DNA of 64,000 nt from Mesorhizobium sp. (GCA_004017275.1 SAKE01000009.1:62001-126000); one strand, 5' to 3'. Numbered from the stretch's first letter, positions 26,013-35,045 are shown. Numbers and translations: made by a program. Notes: generated from the letters alone by a model not told the origin.

Positions 26013-27331
26013 TGCTTCCGCAGGAAATCATCCGCCGCAAGCGTGACGGCCTGAGGCTGTCGGAAGAGGAGATCGCCGGCTTCGTCGCGGGCGTGACGTC
26101 AGGGGCGGTTTCGGACGGCCAGGTCGGCGCCTTCGCCATGGCGGTGTTCTTCAACGGCATGAACCGCGACGAGGCGGTGGCGCTGACGCTGGCGATGCGC
26201 GATTCCGGTGACGTGCTCGACTGGTCGGACCTGCCCGGTCCGGTCACCGACAAGCATTCGACCGGCGGCGTCGGCGACAATGTCTCGCTCATGCTGGCGC
26301 CGATCGTCGCCGCATGCGGCGCTTATGTGCCGATGATATCGGGCCGTGGCCTTGGCCATACCGGCGGCACGCTGGACAAGATGGATGCCATCCCCGGCTA
26401 TGCCAGCCAGCCCGATATCGCGCTGTTTCGCAAGGCGGTGCTTGAAACCGGCTGCGCCATCATCGGCCAGACCGCCGACCTCGCGCCCGCCGACCGGCGG
26501 CTCTATGCGATCCGTGACGTCACCGGCACGGTCGAATCGGTGCCGCTGATCACCGCTTCGATCCTGTCGAAGAAGCTGGCGGCCGGGCTGCAGTCGCTGG
26601 TCCTCGACGTCAAGGTCGGCAATGGCGCCTTCATGGAAAAATCGCGCGACGCCACCGCACTCGCCAACAGCCTGGTCGAAATCGCCAATGGCGCCGGGCT
26701 GAAGGCCTCGGCGTTGATCACCGGCATGAACGAGCCGCTGGCGTCGGCCGCCGGCAACGCCGTCGAGGTGCGCAATGCCGTCGATTTCCTCACCGGTCGG
26801 TTTCGTGACCGGAGGCTCGAGGACGTGACGCTGGCGCTGGCCGCCGAAATGCTGCAATTGGCGGGACTGGTGTCGTCCAACCAGGATGGCATGCGGCGCG
26901 CCACCGAGACGCTTGCCAGCGGCCGCGCCGCCGCCACTTTCGCACGTATGGTGGCCGCGCTTGGCGGCCCCGCCGATTTCATCGAGAAACCGGAAAAATA
27001 TCTGCCGGCGGCAGCGACCGAATTTGCCGTCAAGGCGACCGCAAACGGCTTTGTCACCGGCATCGCCACCCGCGACATCGGGCTAGCAGTGGTTGGCTTG
27101 GGAGGTGGACGCACGCGCCCGGACGACAAGGTCGACCCTGCGGTCGGCATCACAAGGCTTTTGCCGGTTGGTGCGGAGGTAAGGTTCGGCGAGCCGCTGG
27201 CGCTGGTCCATGCCCGCTCATTGGCCGATGCCGAAGCCGCTGCCGCCACCGTGCTTTCGGCCTATACGATCGGCGCTTCGAAGCCGGCCGCCGACAAGTC
27301 GGTCATCCGGCGGATTCTTCCGCGCGGCTAG
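26012..27331 (+). CDS. deoA: Thymidine phosphorylase
   Basis: The 439-residue enzyme cleaves thymidine and deoxyuridine with phosphate. The phosphate-binding KHSTGGVGD is at residues 81-89, preceded by DLPGPVTD; SGRGLGHTGGTLDKM and the SKKLAAGLQSLVLDVKVGNGAFM segment follow. The C-terminal domain is of normal length. The ATG at 26012 is coupled to the PNP stop; a longer in-frame reading begins inside PNP and is spurious. It is the last gene of the salvage operon before a palindromic repeat. Confidence 0.95.
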   Translation: MLPQEIIRRKRDGLRLSEEEIAGFVAGVTSGAVSDGQVGAFAMAVFFNGMNRDEAVALTLAMRDSGDVLDWSDLPGPVTDKHSTGGVGDNVSLMLAPIVAACGAYVPMISGRGLGHTGGTLDKMDAIPGYASQPDIALFRKAVLETGCAIIGQTADLAPADRRLYAIRDVTGTVESVPLITASILSKKLAAGLQSLVLDVKVGNGAFMEKSRDATALANSLVEIANGAGLKASALITGMNEPLASAAGNAVEVRNAVDFLTGRFRDRRLEDVTLALAAEMLQLAGLVSSNQDGMRRATETLASGRAAATFARMVAALGGPADFIEKPEKYLPAAATEFAVKATANGFVTGIATRDIGLAVVGLGGGRTRPDDKVDPAVGITRLLPVGAEVRFGEPLALVHARSLADAEAAAATVLSAYTIGASKPAADKSVIRRILPRG

Positions 27332-27394
27332 AGCTTTGTTTTGACGCAATTCCGGACGGAAAACCGCTTCACACTTTTCCTGGAATTGCTCCGA
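27332..27394. repeat. Rhizobial intergenic palindromic repeat (RIME-like), copy 2
   Basis: The element fills the whole gap between the convergent deoA and aspartic-protease genes. It has the inverted arms GCAATTCC (27346-27353) and GGAATTGC (27382-27389) around the well-known core GGACGGAAAACCGCTTCACA. This unit recurs many times in Mesorhizobium genomes. Here it probably forms the transcript ends of both genes. Confidence 0.72.
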
Positions 27395-27958
27395 TTACTG
27401 AACGAGCAGCAGCGTGCCGTTCTCGACCTGGTATTTGTCGAGCCGGTTGAGGAAGCTCATGCCGATCAGATTGGTGCGCAGCGCCCTGTCGTCGAGCACG
27501 ATGGTCTGGACGTCGTTGACCGTGATGCTGCCGATCTGCAGGCGGTCGATCATGGCCACGGCCGCCTTGATGGTTCCGTTGGCGGTGCTGACCTCGTGGC
27601 TGAAGTCGGAAGGGTTCAGCGACAGGCCGATTCTGCGCGCCGTCGAAATGTTGATGGCGACCAATGTGGCGCCGGTGTCGATCATGCCGTCGATCTGACG
27701 TCCGTTGAACTTGAAGGCCGACGAGAAATGTCCGCGCTCGTCTGCCGCAACGACGACCTTGCGGCCTATCGGCAGCGGCGCCGCCGGCTTGTCGGGGACC
27801 GATGCCAGATTGACGTTCGGCTGGGCTTCGACCGCTTGTTTGCCCGGCGCCGCCGATTTCAGCAGGTTTTCGACGAATTGCGGATTCGACTGATACACGA
27901 TCGGTATCGATGCCGATGTACCGGCGAAAACGCCGAGGATGAGAAGTTTGCGCAGCAT
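27395..27958 (-). CDS. Retropepsin-like clan AA aspartic protease, membrane-anchored
   Basis: The 187-residue product has an N-terminal membrane anchor or signal (residues 3-22) and a retropepsin-type domain over about 75-185. The catalytic motif is MIDTGAT (D94 region), followed by VSTANGTIKAA and NLIGMSFLNRL, the usual second psi-loop half. This is the TIGR02281 type found throughout alphaproteobacteria, thought to act in the periplasm as a homodimer. Substrates are unknown. Confidence 0.88.
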   Translation of the reverse strand: MLRKLLILGVFAGTSASIPIVYQSNPQFVENLLKSAAPGKQAVEAQPNVNLASVPDKPAAPLPIGRKVVVAADERGHFSSAFKFNGRQIDGMIDTGATLVAINISTARRIGLSLNPSDFSHEVSTANGTIKAAVAMIDRLQIGSITVNDVQTIVLDDRALRTNLIGMSFLNRLDKYQVENGTLLLVQ

Positions 27959-28078
27959 GGATCGGCCTTTGTGATAACCGATCCATAGGCCCGGATGGTG
28001 TTTGCCGCTTTAACGCGCGCCAAAACCGCGCCTTTGCGTAAACTTTTGGTAAATCGTACCAGGCAACTTTGCCTGGTA

Positions 28079-28708
28079 CTACTTGGTCCCGTACATGCGG
28101 TCGCCGGCATCGCCGAGACCGGGCATGATGTAGCCCTTCTCGTTGAGCTGGCGGTCGATCGAAGCGGTGAAGACGGGAACGTCCGGATGCGCCTTGGTGA
28201 AGCGCTCGATGCCTTCAGGCGCCGCCAAGAGGCAAAGGAAACGGATGTTGGTGGCGCCGCGCTCCTTCAGCTTGTCGATCGCCGCGATCGCCGAATTGGC
28301 GGTCGCCAGCATCGGATCGACGACAATGACCAGCCGGTCGCCGAGGTCGCTCGGCGCCTTGAAGAAATATTCGACCGCTTCCAGCGTTTCGTGGTCGCGG
28401 TAGAGGCCGACATGGGCAACGCGGGCCGCCGGTACCAGGTCGAGCAGGCCTTCAAGCAAGCCGTTGCCGGCGCGCAGCACCGAGGCGAAGACCAGCTTCT
28501 TGCCCTCCAGCGTCGGCGCCTCCATGGTTTCCATCGGCGTTTCGATCGTCGTCGTCGTCAGTTCGAGGTTGCGGGTGACCTCATAGCCGAGCAGCAGCGA
28601 TATTTCGCGCAGCAGCCGGCGAAAGCCGGCCGTCGAGGTTTCCTTCTTGCGCATGATGGTCAGCTTGTGCTGGACAAGCGGGTGGTCGACGACGGTGACG
28701 CCCTGCAT
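28079..28708 (-). CDS. upp: Uracil phosphoribosyltransferase
   Basis: The 209-residue enzyme makes UMP from uracil and PRPP. The PRPP motif is [15 protein letters not shown], and the uracil-binding C-terminal region [18 protein letters not shown] is intact. [15 protein letters not shown] is the typical N-terminus. I start at the ATG at 28708, preceded by GGAG; the longer frame runs through tandem repeats. It completes pyrimidine salvage with cdd and deoA. It follows add on the same strand. Confidence 0.96.
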   Translation of the reverse strand: MQGVTVVDHPLVQHKLTIMRKKETSTAGFRRLLREISLLLGYEVTRNLELTTTTIETPMETMEAPTLEGKKLVFASVLRAGNGLLEGLLDLVPAARVAHVGLYRDHETLEAVEYFFKAPSDLGDRLVIVVDPMLATANSAIAAIDKLKERGATNIRFLCLLAAPEGIERFTKAHPDVPVFTASIDRQLNEKGYIMPGLGDAGDRMYGTK

Positions 28709-28727
28709 GATGTGCTCCGAGCCGCGA

Positions 28728-28849
28728 TGGTAAGTGGTAAGTGGTGAATAGTGAATAGTGAATGGGTTTGCGAGTCTTTTGCGAGATGCGGAGAGGTGAC
28801 GCTTGACAGGCAGACAGGGCCATTCACCATTCACCATTCACCATTCACC
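28728..28849. repeat. Two inverted arrays of a 7-bp repeat between upp and add
   Basis: The left array (28728-28766) has five heptamers: TGGTAAG twice, TGGTGAA once and TAGTGAA twice. The right array (28820-28849) has CCATTCA four times plus CC, which is the same unit on the other strand. The two arrays could pair into a long hairpin of about 25 bp with a loop of roughly 55 nt. The arrays lie in the 136-bp gap between the add stop and the upp start. Confidence 0.85.
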
Positions 28850-29816
28850 TCTTCGCATCGAGCCGGGCAAGAAGCGCCAATTTGGTCTTTCTATCCACGA
28901 AAGCGGCCTCGATGGCCGTTTTGGTGACGGCGGTCAGCGCCTTTTCGTTCATCGAGAAATGCTCGGCGGCGATGTCGTATTCGCGCTTCAGCGAGGTCCA
29001 GAAATAGGGCGGATCGTCGGAATTGAGCGTCACCTTGCAGCCGGCCGCCTGCAGGGCCGGAAACGGATGGTCGGCAAAACCGCCGAACACCTTGAGCGCG
29101 ATGTTGGAGCCGGGGCAGCATTCCAGCACGACGCCCTCGTCGGCGATGCGCCGCACAAGGTCCGGATTCTCGATGGCACGTACGCCATGGCCGATGCGGG
29201 ACGGACGGATATGATCGAGCGCCGCCTGGACCGTTTCCCAGCCTGTCAGTTCGCCGGCATGGATGGTGATGCCGAGCCCGGCCTCGCGCGCGATCTCGAA
29301 AGCCCTGACATAGTCTTCCATCTCGCCGATCCGCTCATCGCCGGCAACGCCGAAACCGGTGACCAGCGGATGCCCGCAGCGCGCCGCGAAGCGCGCCGCC
29401 CGCTCGATCGACTCGACGCCGACATGGCGCACGCCGGTGACGATCATGCGGCCCTCGATGCCGGTCTTGGCCTTGGCGCGGGCCATGCCTTCACCGAGCG
29501 CGTCGGTATAGGCCTTGGGCGACAGGCCGGCCTTCGTCGCGTGGTCCGGCGAGGTGAAGACCTCGGAATAGATGGCCCCGTCGCGGGCAAGGCTGGTCAG
29601 ATAATGGTCGGCCAGCCGCGCATAATCTTCCTCGGTCCGGAACAGATCGGAGGAAAAGTCGTAGGCCGCGAGGAAGGACGTGAAATCGTGCCAGACGAAT
29701 GAACCGTTCTGGATATAGGGCGAGGTATCCTTGCCGTATTTCTGCGCCTGGCGGATGACGAGTTCTGGCGCCGCTGCCCCTTCAATGTGGCAGTGCAGTT
29801 CCGCTTTCAAAGGCAT
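28845..29816 (-). CDS. add: Adenosine deaminase
   Basis: The 323-residue enzyme deaminates adenosine to inosine. Zinc ligands are H8 and H10 in ELHCHIEGA, with [15 protein letters not shown] and NSDDPPYF supplying the other ligand and catalytic residues. Length is normal for the family. The last codons run into the tandem-repeat array, so the C-terminal residues may vary. Adenosine deaminase feeds inosine to the PNP encoded at 25.2 kb. Confidence 0.94.
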   Translation of the reverse strand: MPLKAELHCHIEGAAAPELVIRQAQKYGKDTSPYIQNGSFVWHDFTSFLAAYDFSSDLFRTEEDYARLADHYLTSLARDGAIYSEVFTSPDHATKAGLSPKAYTDALGEGMARAKAKTGIEGRMIVTGVRHVGVESIERAARFAARCGHPLVTGFGVAGDERIGEMEDYVRAFEIAREAGLGITIHAGELTGWETVQAALDHIRPSRIGHGVRAIENPDLVRRIADEGVVLECCPGSNIALKVFGGFADHPFPALQAAGCKVTLNSDDPPYFWTSLKREYDIAAEHFSMNEKALTAVTKTAIEAAFVDRKTKLALLARLDAKR

Positions 29817-29949
29817 TCAATCATCCCGTCGGTCTGTCCAGGTCTTGAAACCCGCCACCTGGAAGCGCGGCTGAACACCGCGCCTTAAACAATAGCGCCC
29901 GCACCATCGATCGGCTATGGTCCCGCCGGTTTTATGACGGATCAAAAAA

Positions 29950-30726
29950 ATGTCAGTTGAGAGAACCACGGCCGCGGGTGGCATGGAAACCTCCTATGGT
30001 TTCAAGCGTGTAGGGGCTGGCGACAAGCAGTCCCTGGTCAACGATGTTTTCCACAAGGTCGCCAACCGCTACGACCTGATGAACGATCTGATGTCGGCCG
30101 GCCTGCACCGGCTGTGGAAGGATGCCATGGTCACCTGGCTCAATCCTCCCAAAAGGCTCGGCTGGCATGTGCTGGACGTTGCCGGCGGCACCGGTGACAT
30201 CGCCTTCCGCATCGTCGATGCCAGCCACGGCAACGCCCATGCCACCGTGCTCGACATCAATGGCTCGATGCTGGCCGTCGGCCGTGATCGGGCCGAGAAG
30301 AAAGGCCTGTCCGGCAACACCGATTTCGTCGAGGCCAACGCCGAGGAACTGCCCTTCGCTGACGCCACATTCGACGCCTACACCATCGCTTTCGGCATCC
30401 GCAACGTGCCGCGCATCGATGTCGCGCTCAGGGAAGCCTTTCGCGTGCTGAAGCCAGGCGGACGCTTCCTGTGCCTGGAATTTTCCGAGGTCGAGATGCC
30501 GCTGCTCGACAAGGCCTACGAAGCCTGGTCGTTCAACGCCATCCCGAAGATCGGCAAGATGGTCACCGGCGACGGCGAGCCCTATTCCTATCTGGTCGAA
30601 TCGATCGCCAGGTTTCCCAACCAGCAGAATTTCGCGACGATGATTTCCCGCGCCGGCTTCGATCGCGTTTCCTTCCGCAACTATTCCGGCGGTATTGCCG
30701 CGCTTCATTCGGGCTGGAAGCTTTGA
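29950..30726 (+). CDS. ubiE: UbiE, ubiquinone C-methyltransferase
   Basis: The 258-residue SAM-dependent enzyme C-methylates 2-polyprenyl-6-methoxy-1,4-benzoquinol in ubiquinone synthesis. Motifs are [28 protein letters not shown]-binding LDVAGGTGD and the UbiE signature [28 protein letters not shown]. The end [15 protein letters not shown] is typical. It is followed 70 bp later by ubiB, the usual alphaproteobacterial order. Confidence 0.96.
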   Translation: MSVERTTAAGGMETSYGFKRVGAGDKQSLVNDVFHKVANRYDLMNDLMSAGLHRLWKDAMVTWLNPPKRLGWHVLDVAGGTGDIAFRIVDASHGNAHATVLDINGSMLAVGRDRAEKKGLSGNTDFVEANAEELPFADATFDAYTIAFGIRNVPRIDVALREAFRVLKPGGRFLCLEFSEVEMPLLDKAYEAWSFNAIPKIGKMVTGDGEPYSYLVESIARFPNQQNFATMISRAGFDRVSFRNYSGGIAALHSGWKL

Positions 30727-30796
30727 GGCTGGCTCGCATTTCTCGCATGCAGTGTGATCTGTGCTGGTTCGAAGAGCCGGCAGGACGGGCACAACC

Positions 30797-32371
30797 ATGA
30801 GCACCGTCAGCGCGGGATTTCGGCTCGTACGGGCCGGCTGGGTGCTGGTGCGCGAGGGCGTCGTCGCGGCGTTGCCTGGCGAGGAACTGTCTGGGCTGCC
30901 GAAATTCGGCTGGCAGCTCGCGCGGCTGTTCACTCGCCGCCGCGCGCTGGCCTACGAGCGCAGCGACCGGCTCGCCAAGGCGGTGGTCCGGCTCGGTCCA
31001 TCCTACGTCAAGCTCGGCCAGTTCCTGGCGACACGGCCCGACGTCGTCGGCAACGACATGGCGCTCGATCTCGCCATGTTGCAGGACAAGATGCACACCT
31101 TCCCCAGGACAGAGGCGATCGCGGCGATCGAGGCTTCGCTCGGGCGCAAGGTCGGCGACCTCTATGCGCAGTTCGGCGATCCGGTCGCAGCCGCCTCCAT
31201 CGCCCAGGTTCATGCAGCCGACACAATCCATGACGGCGTGGCCACCAAGGTGGCGGTCAAGGTGATCCGGCCCGGCGTGCGCCGCCATTTCTTCCAGGAT
31301 CTCGAAAGCTATTTCCTCGCCGCCCGCCTGCAGGAGAAATACATCCCGTCGTCGCGCCGGCTGCGGCCGGTCGAGGTTACCGAGACGCTGGCGCAGACTA
31401 CCAAGATCGAGATGGATCTGCGTCTCGAGGCGGCTGCCCTTTCGGAACTCGGCGAAAACACCAAGGACGATCCCGGCTTTCGTGTGCCATCCGTCGACTG
31501 GGAGCGCACCGGCCGTGACGTGCTGACCATGGAGTGGGTCGACGGCGTCAAGATGAACGATATTGCCGGTCTGGCGGCGGCCGGCCACGATCTGAAGACC
31601 ATCGCGGCAAACCTCGTCCAGTCGTTCCTGCGTCACACGTTGCGCGACGGGTTCTTCCATGCCGACATGCATCCGGGCAATTTGTTCGTCGAGGCAAACG
31701 GAACCATCGTCGCCGTCGATCTCGGCATTGCCGGCAGGCTCGGCAAGAAGGAGCGCCGCTTTCTCGCCGAAATCCTCTATGGCTTCATCACGCGCGACTA
31801 TTTGCGCGTCGCCGAGGTGCATTTCGAAGCCGGTTATGTGCCGCGCCAGCACAATGTCGCGGCCTTCGCGCAAGCGATCCGGGCGATCGGCGAGCCGATC
31901 CATGGCCAGCCGGCCGAGACCATTTCGATGGCCAAGCTCTTGACGCTGCTGTTCGAAGTGACCGAACTCTTCGACATGGCGACGCGGCCGGAACTGATCT
32001 TGCTGCAGAAAACCATGGTGGTGGTCGAGGGCGTGGCACGCACGCTCGACCCGGCTTTCAACATGTGGAAGACGGCCGAACCGGTGGTCAGCGGCTGGAT
32101 CGCCGGCAACCTTGGCCCGCGCAGCATGATGCTCGATGCGCGCGATGGCGTCAGGGCGCTGCTGACGCTGGCCCGCCAAGCGCCCGAGCTCGCGGCGCGC
32201 ACCGACCGGCTGTCGCGCGAGATTGACCTGATGGCTGAACACGGCCTGCGCTTCGACCAAACCACCGCACACGCCATCGGCAAGGCCGAGGCGCGCTACA
32301 GCCGTTCCGGCCGCCTGGCGCTGTGGGTGATCGCGCTGACGCTGGTCTATATCGCCTGGAAGTTGATCTGA
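30797..32371 (+). CDS. ubiB: UbiB, atypical kinase/ATPase of ubiquinone biosynthesis
   Basis: The 524-residue ABC1/ADCK-family protein supports assembly and function of the ubiquinone synthesis complex at the inner membrane. It has the KxGQ motif VKLGQFLATRPD, the alanine-rich loop AAASIAQVHAA, the kinase-like HADMHPGNLFV and VDLGIAGR (DFG-like) motifs, and a C-terminal membrane helix (LALWVIALTLVYIAWKLI). The ATG at 30797 avoids 12 extra upstream codons. It is followed by a toxin-antitoxin pair rather than directly by coaBC. Confidence 0.94.
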   Translation: MSTVSAGFRLVRAGWVLVREGVVAALPGEELSGLPKFGWQLARLFTRRRALAYERSDRLAKAVVRLGPSYVKLGQFLATRPDVVGNDMALDLAMLQDKMHTFPRTEAIAAIEASLGRKVGDLYAQFGDPVAAASIAQVHAADTIHDGVATKVAVKVIRPGVRRHFFQDLESYFLAARLQEKYIPSSRRLRPVEVTETLAQTTKIEMDLRLEAAALSELGENTKDDPGFRVPSVDWERTGRDVLTMEWVDGVKMNDIAGLAAAGHDLKTIAANLVQSFLRHTLRDGFFHADMHPGNLFVEANGTIVAVDLGIAGRLGKKERRFLAEILYGFITRDYLRVAEVHFEAGYVPRQHNVAAFAQAIRAIGEPIHGQPAETISMAKLLTLLFEVTELFDMATRPELILLQKTMVVVEGVARTLDPAFNMWKTAEPVVSGWIAGNLGPRSMMLDARDGVRALLTLARQAPELAARTDRLSREIDLMAEHGLRFDQTTAHAIGKAEARYSRSGRLALWVIALTLVYIAWKLI

Positions 32372-32452
32372 GCTCTCGGTGACAGCAGTGCAGGCATTGC
32401 TGTCATTGAAAGCAACGCTTTCATGGACTACGTTGAGGTAAGGAGCAAAAAC

Positions 32453-32710
32453 ATGAGCACACTTACCATCCGCAATCTCGACACCAACGTGAAGCAGAAA
32501 CTGCGTGAGCGAGCTGCCGTGAGGGGAGTCTCAATGGAAGAGGAAGCGCGTAGCGTTCTTGCCAAGAGTGTTCTTTCGGACGGTGTGGACCAAGACCCTC
32601 GGGGAGAGTCCCTTTATGCCGCGATTCGTAGGCTGGTTGAGCCCCATGGCGGTTTCGATATCGAGTTGCCGGAGCGCGGCCCCACGCGCGAGCCACTGAA
32701 ATTTGACTAA
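32453..32710 (+). CDS. FitA-type antitoxin (ribbon-helix-helix)
   Basis: The 85-residue protein starts with STLTIRNLDTNVKQKLRERAAVRGVSMEEEARSVL, a ribbon-helix-helix DNA-binding domain typical of FitA/Phd-like antitoxins; the C-terminal 35 residues should bind the toxin. A TAAGGAG site 7 bp upstream fixes the start. It probably represses its own operon. It is 2 bp upstream of the PIN toxin. Confidence 0.9.
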   Translation: MSTLTIRNLDTNVKQKLRERAAVRGVSMEEEARSVLAKSVLSDGVDQDPRGESLYAAIRRLVEPHGGFDIELPERGPTREPLKFD

Positions 32711-32712
32711 CC

Positions 32713-33135
32713 ATGTTCGTGCTGGATACGAATGTTATCTCGGAAACCTTCAAACCACGGCCGGATGCAGGGGTGGCTACCTGGATGGATAGCTCGCTCG
32801 CGACCCGCTCATACGTCACGGCGATGACCAAGGCAGAGCTGCTCGTTGGACTTGCGAAGATGCCGGATGGAAAGCGTAAGGCTGCACTGGGTAGTGTCAT
32901 CGGGGCCTTTTTCACCACATGGCTCAAGACCCCAGTGCTCGCGTTCGGAGACCGTGAAGCCGAAGCATACGCGGAGATTGTTTCGAACAGACGATTTCTG
33001 GGACGTCCTATCCGCGAATTTGACGCGCAGATCGCCTCGGTTGCTCGCTCGCGGGGCTTTGCGGTAGTGACTAGAAATGTTGCTGACTTTTCCGATTGCG
33101 GTATCAACATAGTCAATCCTTGGGAGGGTGCATGA
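32713..33135 (+). CDS. VapC/FitB-type PIN-domain toxin (RNase)
   Basis: The 140-residue PIN protein is a likely Mg-dependent RNase neutralised by the upstream antitoxin. The acidic residues are in place: D5 (VLDTNV), E42 (TKAELLVGL) and D104 (FDAQIASVARSRG), with a further acidic/polar site near 122-125 (TRNVADF). The C-terminus NIVNPW is typical of FitB/VapC. Its stop overlaps the coaBC start (ATGA), and the coaBC ribosome site GGGAGGG lies inside the toxin gene. Confidence 0.9.
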   Translation: MFVLDTNVISETFKPRPDAGVATWMDSSLATRSYVTAMTKAELLVGLAKMPDGKRKAALGSVIGAFFTTWLKTPVLAFGDREAEAYAEIVSNRRFLGRPIREFDAQIASVARSRGFAVVTRNVADFSDCGINIVNPWEGA

Positions 33136-34364
33136 GCCTCTCCGGCAAGCGCATCCTGCTCATCATCGGCGGCGGCATCGCCGCCTACAAAGCACTCGAT
33201 CTCATCCGTCGACTGCGCGAGCGCGGGGCCGCGGTGCGCGTGGTGATGACATCGGCGGCGCAGGAGTTCGTCACCCCGCTGTCGGTCGGCGCGCTCTCCG
33301 CCGACCACGTCTTCACCGAGTTGTTCGACCGCCAGGACGAACATGATATCGGCCACATCAGACTGTCGCGCGAGACCGACCTTCTGGTGGTGGCGCCCGC
33401 CACCGCCGACCTGATGGCCAAGCTGGCCAACGGCCATGCCAACGATCTGGCCTCCACCGTGCTCATCGCCACCGACAAGCCGGTGCTGATGGCGCCGGCC
33501 ATGAACCCCAGAATGTGGGTGCATCCGGCCACCCGCCGCAACCGCGCGACGTTGCAGAAGGACGGCGTCACCTTCGTCGGTCCGACCAAGGGCGAGATGG
33601 CCGAAAGCAACGAGGCGGGTGAAGGCCGCATGGCCGAGCCGCTGGAGATCGTCGCCGCCATTGAAGCGCTGCTCGATGTCGGCCCCAAGCCGCTGTCGGG
33701 ACGCAAGATCATCGTCACCTCGGGTCCGACGCATGAGCCGATCGACCCGGTGCGCTACATCGCCAACCGTTCTTCCGGCAAGCAGGGCCATGCCATCGCC
33801 GCGGCACTGGCCAGGCTCGGCGCCGATGTGCGTCTCGTCTCCGGTCCGGTCGGCATTACCGACCCGGCCGGGGTGAAGACCATTCATGTCGAACGTGCGC
33901 AAGAGATGCGAGACGCTGTGGAACAGTTGCTGCCCGCTGACGCAGCCGTGTTCGTTGCCGCCGTGGCCGACTGGCGAACCGAGAATTCAACCAGTGAAAA
34001 GATCAAGAAGGTCGCTGGCGAAGGCCCGCCGGTGCTGCGCATGGTCGAGAATCCCGACATTCTCGCCGGCATCGGCCATCACAAGCAGCGACCCGGCCTG
34101 GTTGTCGGCTTCGCCGCCGAGACACAGGATCTCCTGCGCAACGCCGAGGCCAAACTCAGAAAGAAGGGCGCCGATCTCATTGTCGCCAACGACGTGTCGC
34201 AGGGAAGCGGCGTCGGTCCTTCCGGCGTGATGGGCGGTGATCGCAATCGGGTTCGGATCGTTTCCAAGGCTGGCGTCGAGGAATGGCCAGAGATGAGCAA
34301 GGACGAAGTTGCGGCTCGGCTCGCGGCCCTGATCGCCGAAAGGTTTAAAACGACCGTCGTTTGA
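33132..34364 (+). CDS. coaBC: CoaBC, phosphopantothenoylcysteine synthetase/decarboxylase, without cysteine
   Basis: The 410-residue bifunctional enzyme joins cysteine to 4'-phosphopantothenate and decarboxylates the product in coenzyme A synthesis. The CoaC flavin domain covers about residues 1-190, with GGGIAAYKA, the active-site H75 and PAMN (N125). The CoaB domain has VTSGPTHEPIDPVRYIANRSSGKQG and SEKIKK. At the position of the E. coli CoaC active-site cysteine (158) there is a glutamate (GEMAESNEAG), and the whole protein has no cysteine. It overlaps the toxin stop by 4 bp. Confidence 0.95.
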   Translation: MSLSGKRILLIIGGGIAAYKALDLIRRLRERGAAVRVVMTSAAQEFVTPLSVGALSADHVFTELFDRQDEHDIGHIRLSRETDLLVVAPATADLMAKLANGHANDLASTVLIATDKPVLMAPAMNPRMWVHPATRRNRATLQKDGVTFVGPTKGEMAESNEAGEGRMAEPLEIVAAIEALLDVGPKPLSGRKIIVTSGPTHEPIDPVRYIANRSSGKQGHAIAAALARLGADVRLVSGPVGITDPAGVKTIHVERAQEMRDAVEQLLPADAAVFVAAVADWRTENSTSEKIKKVAGEGPPVLRMVENPDILAGIGHHKQRPGLVVGFAAETQDLLRNAEAKLRKKGADLIVANDVSQGSGVGPSGVMGGDRNRVRIVSKAGVEEWPEMSKDEVAARLAALIAERFKTTVV

Positions 34365-34466
34365 GCCGGCGCAAAGACGTCCTGCCGCCACGTTCTGCTG
34401 CCGTGACGCACCGCCCCTGCCCCGAGCGGCATTCAGGCGGCGCGCTTCCGGTCCAGCGGCTCTACA

Positions 34467-35045
34467 TCAATTGGTCAAAAGCTCCGCGGTTCGGGCGAGC
34501 GCGCCGGCGAAGCCGTTGAGCGGAATGGAAAAGCTCACCGCTTGTCCGGTATCTGCGGCGAAGGCGTCGATCTTCAGTGTGGTGCCTGATTTCAGCAGCG
34601 GCGTAACCGTCGCGTCGAACGCCACCGGCACCAGACAGCCGACGACCTGGCAGGTGTTGAATGCCAGGCTGCCATCCAGCTTCTGGTCATCGATGGTCAG
34701 GCTGACCCCCTTGGCCAGCGCCAGGCCGAACGGCAGCGCGAGCGTTCCCGTGGCATCCTCGCCGGTCTTGCTCGACAGCTCTATCGCCAGCAGGCGCTGG
34801 TTGTTTTGCTTGTTGAACTGCTGATGCGAAAGGCTGCAGACCTTGGTCGTGCCCGATATCTGGCAATTGACCGTCCAGTCCCCGTGAGTTTCGGACAGTG
34901 CCGACGCGCCACCAGGCAGTTGCGGTGCATCGGCGGCAGCAGGTGCAGCGACCGCCTTGTCGCTCTTGGTTTGCGCCGCCACGGCCGGCACCCCGACGGC
35001 GCAGGCAACACCCAGCATCGCCAGCCAATACACGTACTTCCTCAT
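34467..35045 (-). CDS. IalB-like exported protein (invasion-associated locus B family)
   Basis: The 192-residue product has a Sec signal peptide (cleavage near residue 24, VPAVAAQ), an Ala/Pro-rich linker and the IalB domain: HGDWTVNCQISGTTKVCSLSHQQ, LALPFGLALAKGVSL and FNTCQVVGCLVPVAFD. IalB proteins are periplasmic or outer-membrane-associated in Bartonella and rhizobia; their biochemical role is not settled. The ATG at 35045 is favoured by GGAGGG 5 bp upstream over a TTG one codon earlier. Confidence 0.87.
   Translation of the reverse strand: MRKYVYWLAMLGVACAVGVPAVAAQTKSDKAVAAPAAADAPQLPGGASALSETHGDWTVNCQISGTTKVCSLSHQQFNKQNNQRLLAIELSSKTGEDATGTLALPFGLALAKGVSLTIDDQKLDGSLAFNTCQVVGCLVPVAFDATVTPLLKSGTTLKIDAFAADTGQAVSFSIPLNGFAGALARTAELLTN

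Noticed and set aside
25736..27331. A 531-residue reading of the thymidine phosphorylase frame
   Set aside because: The first 92 codons lie inside the purine nucleoside phosphorylase gene in another frame; the family N-terminus begins at 26012.
28728..28849. Repeats between upp and add as a possible CRISPR array
   Set aside because: Units are only 7 bp with no spacers, and there are no cas genes.
30563..32272. A 569-codon frame opposite ubiB
   Set aside because: Antisense shadow of ubiB, which has all family motifs and a matching start.
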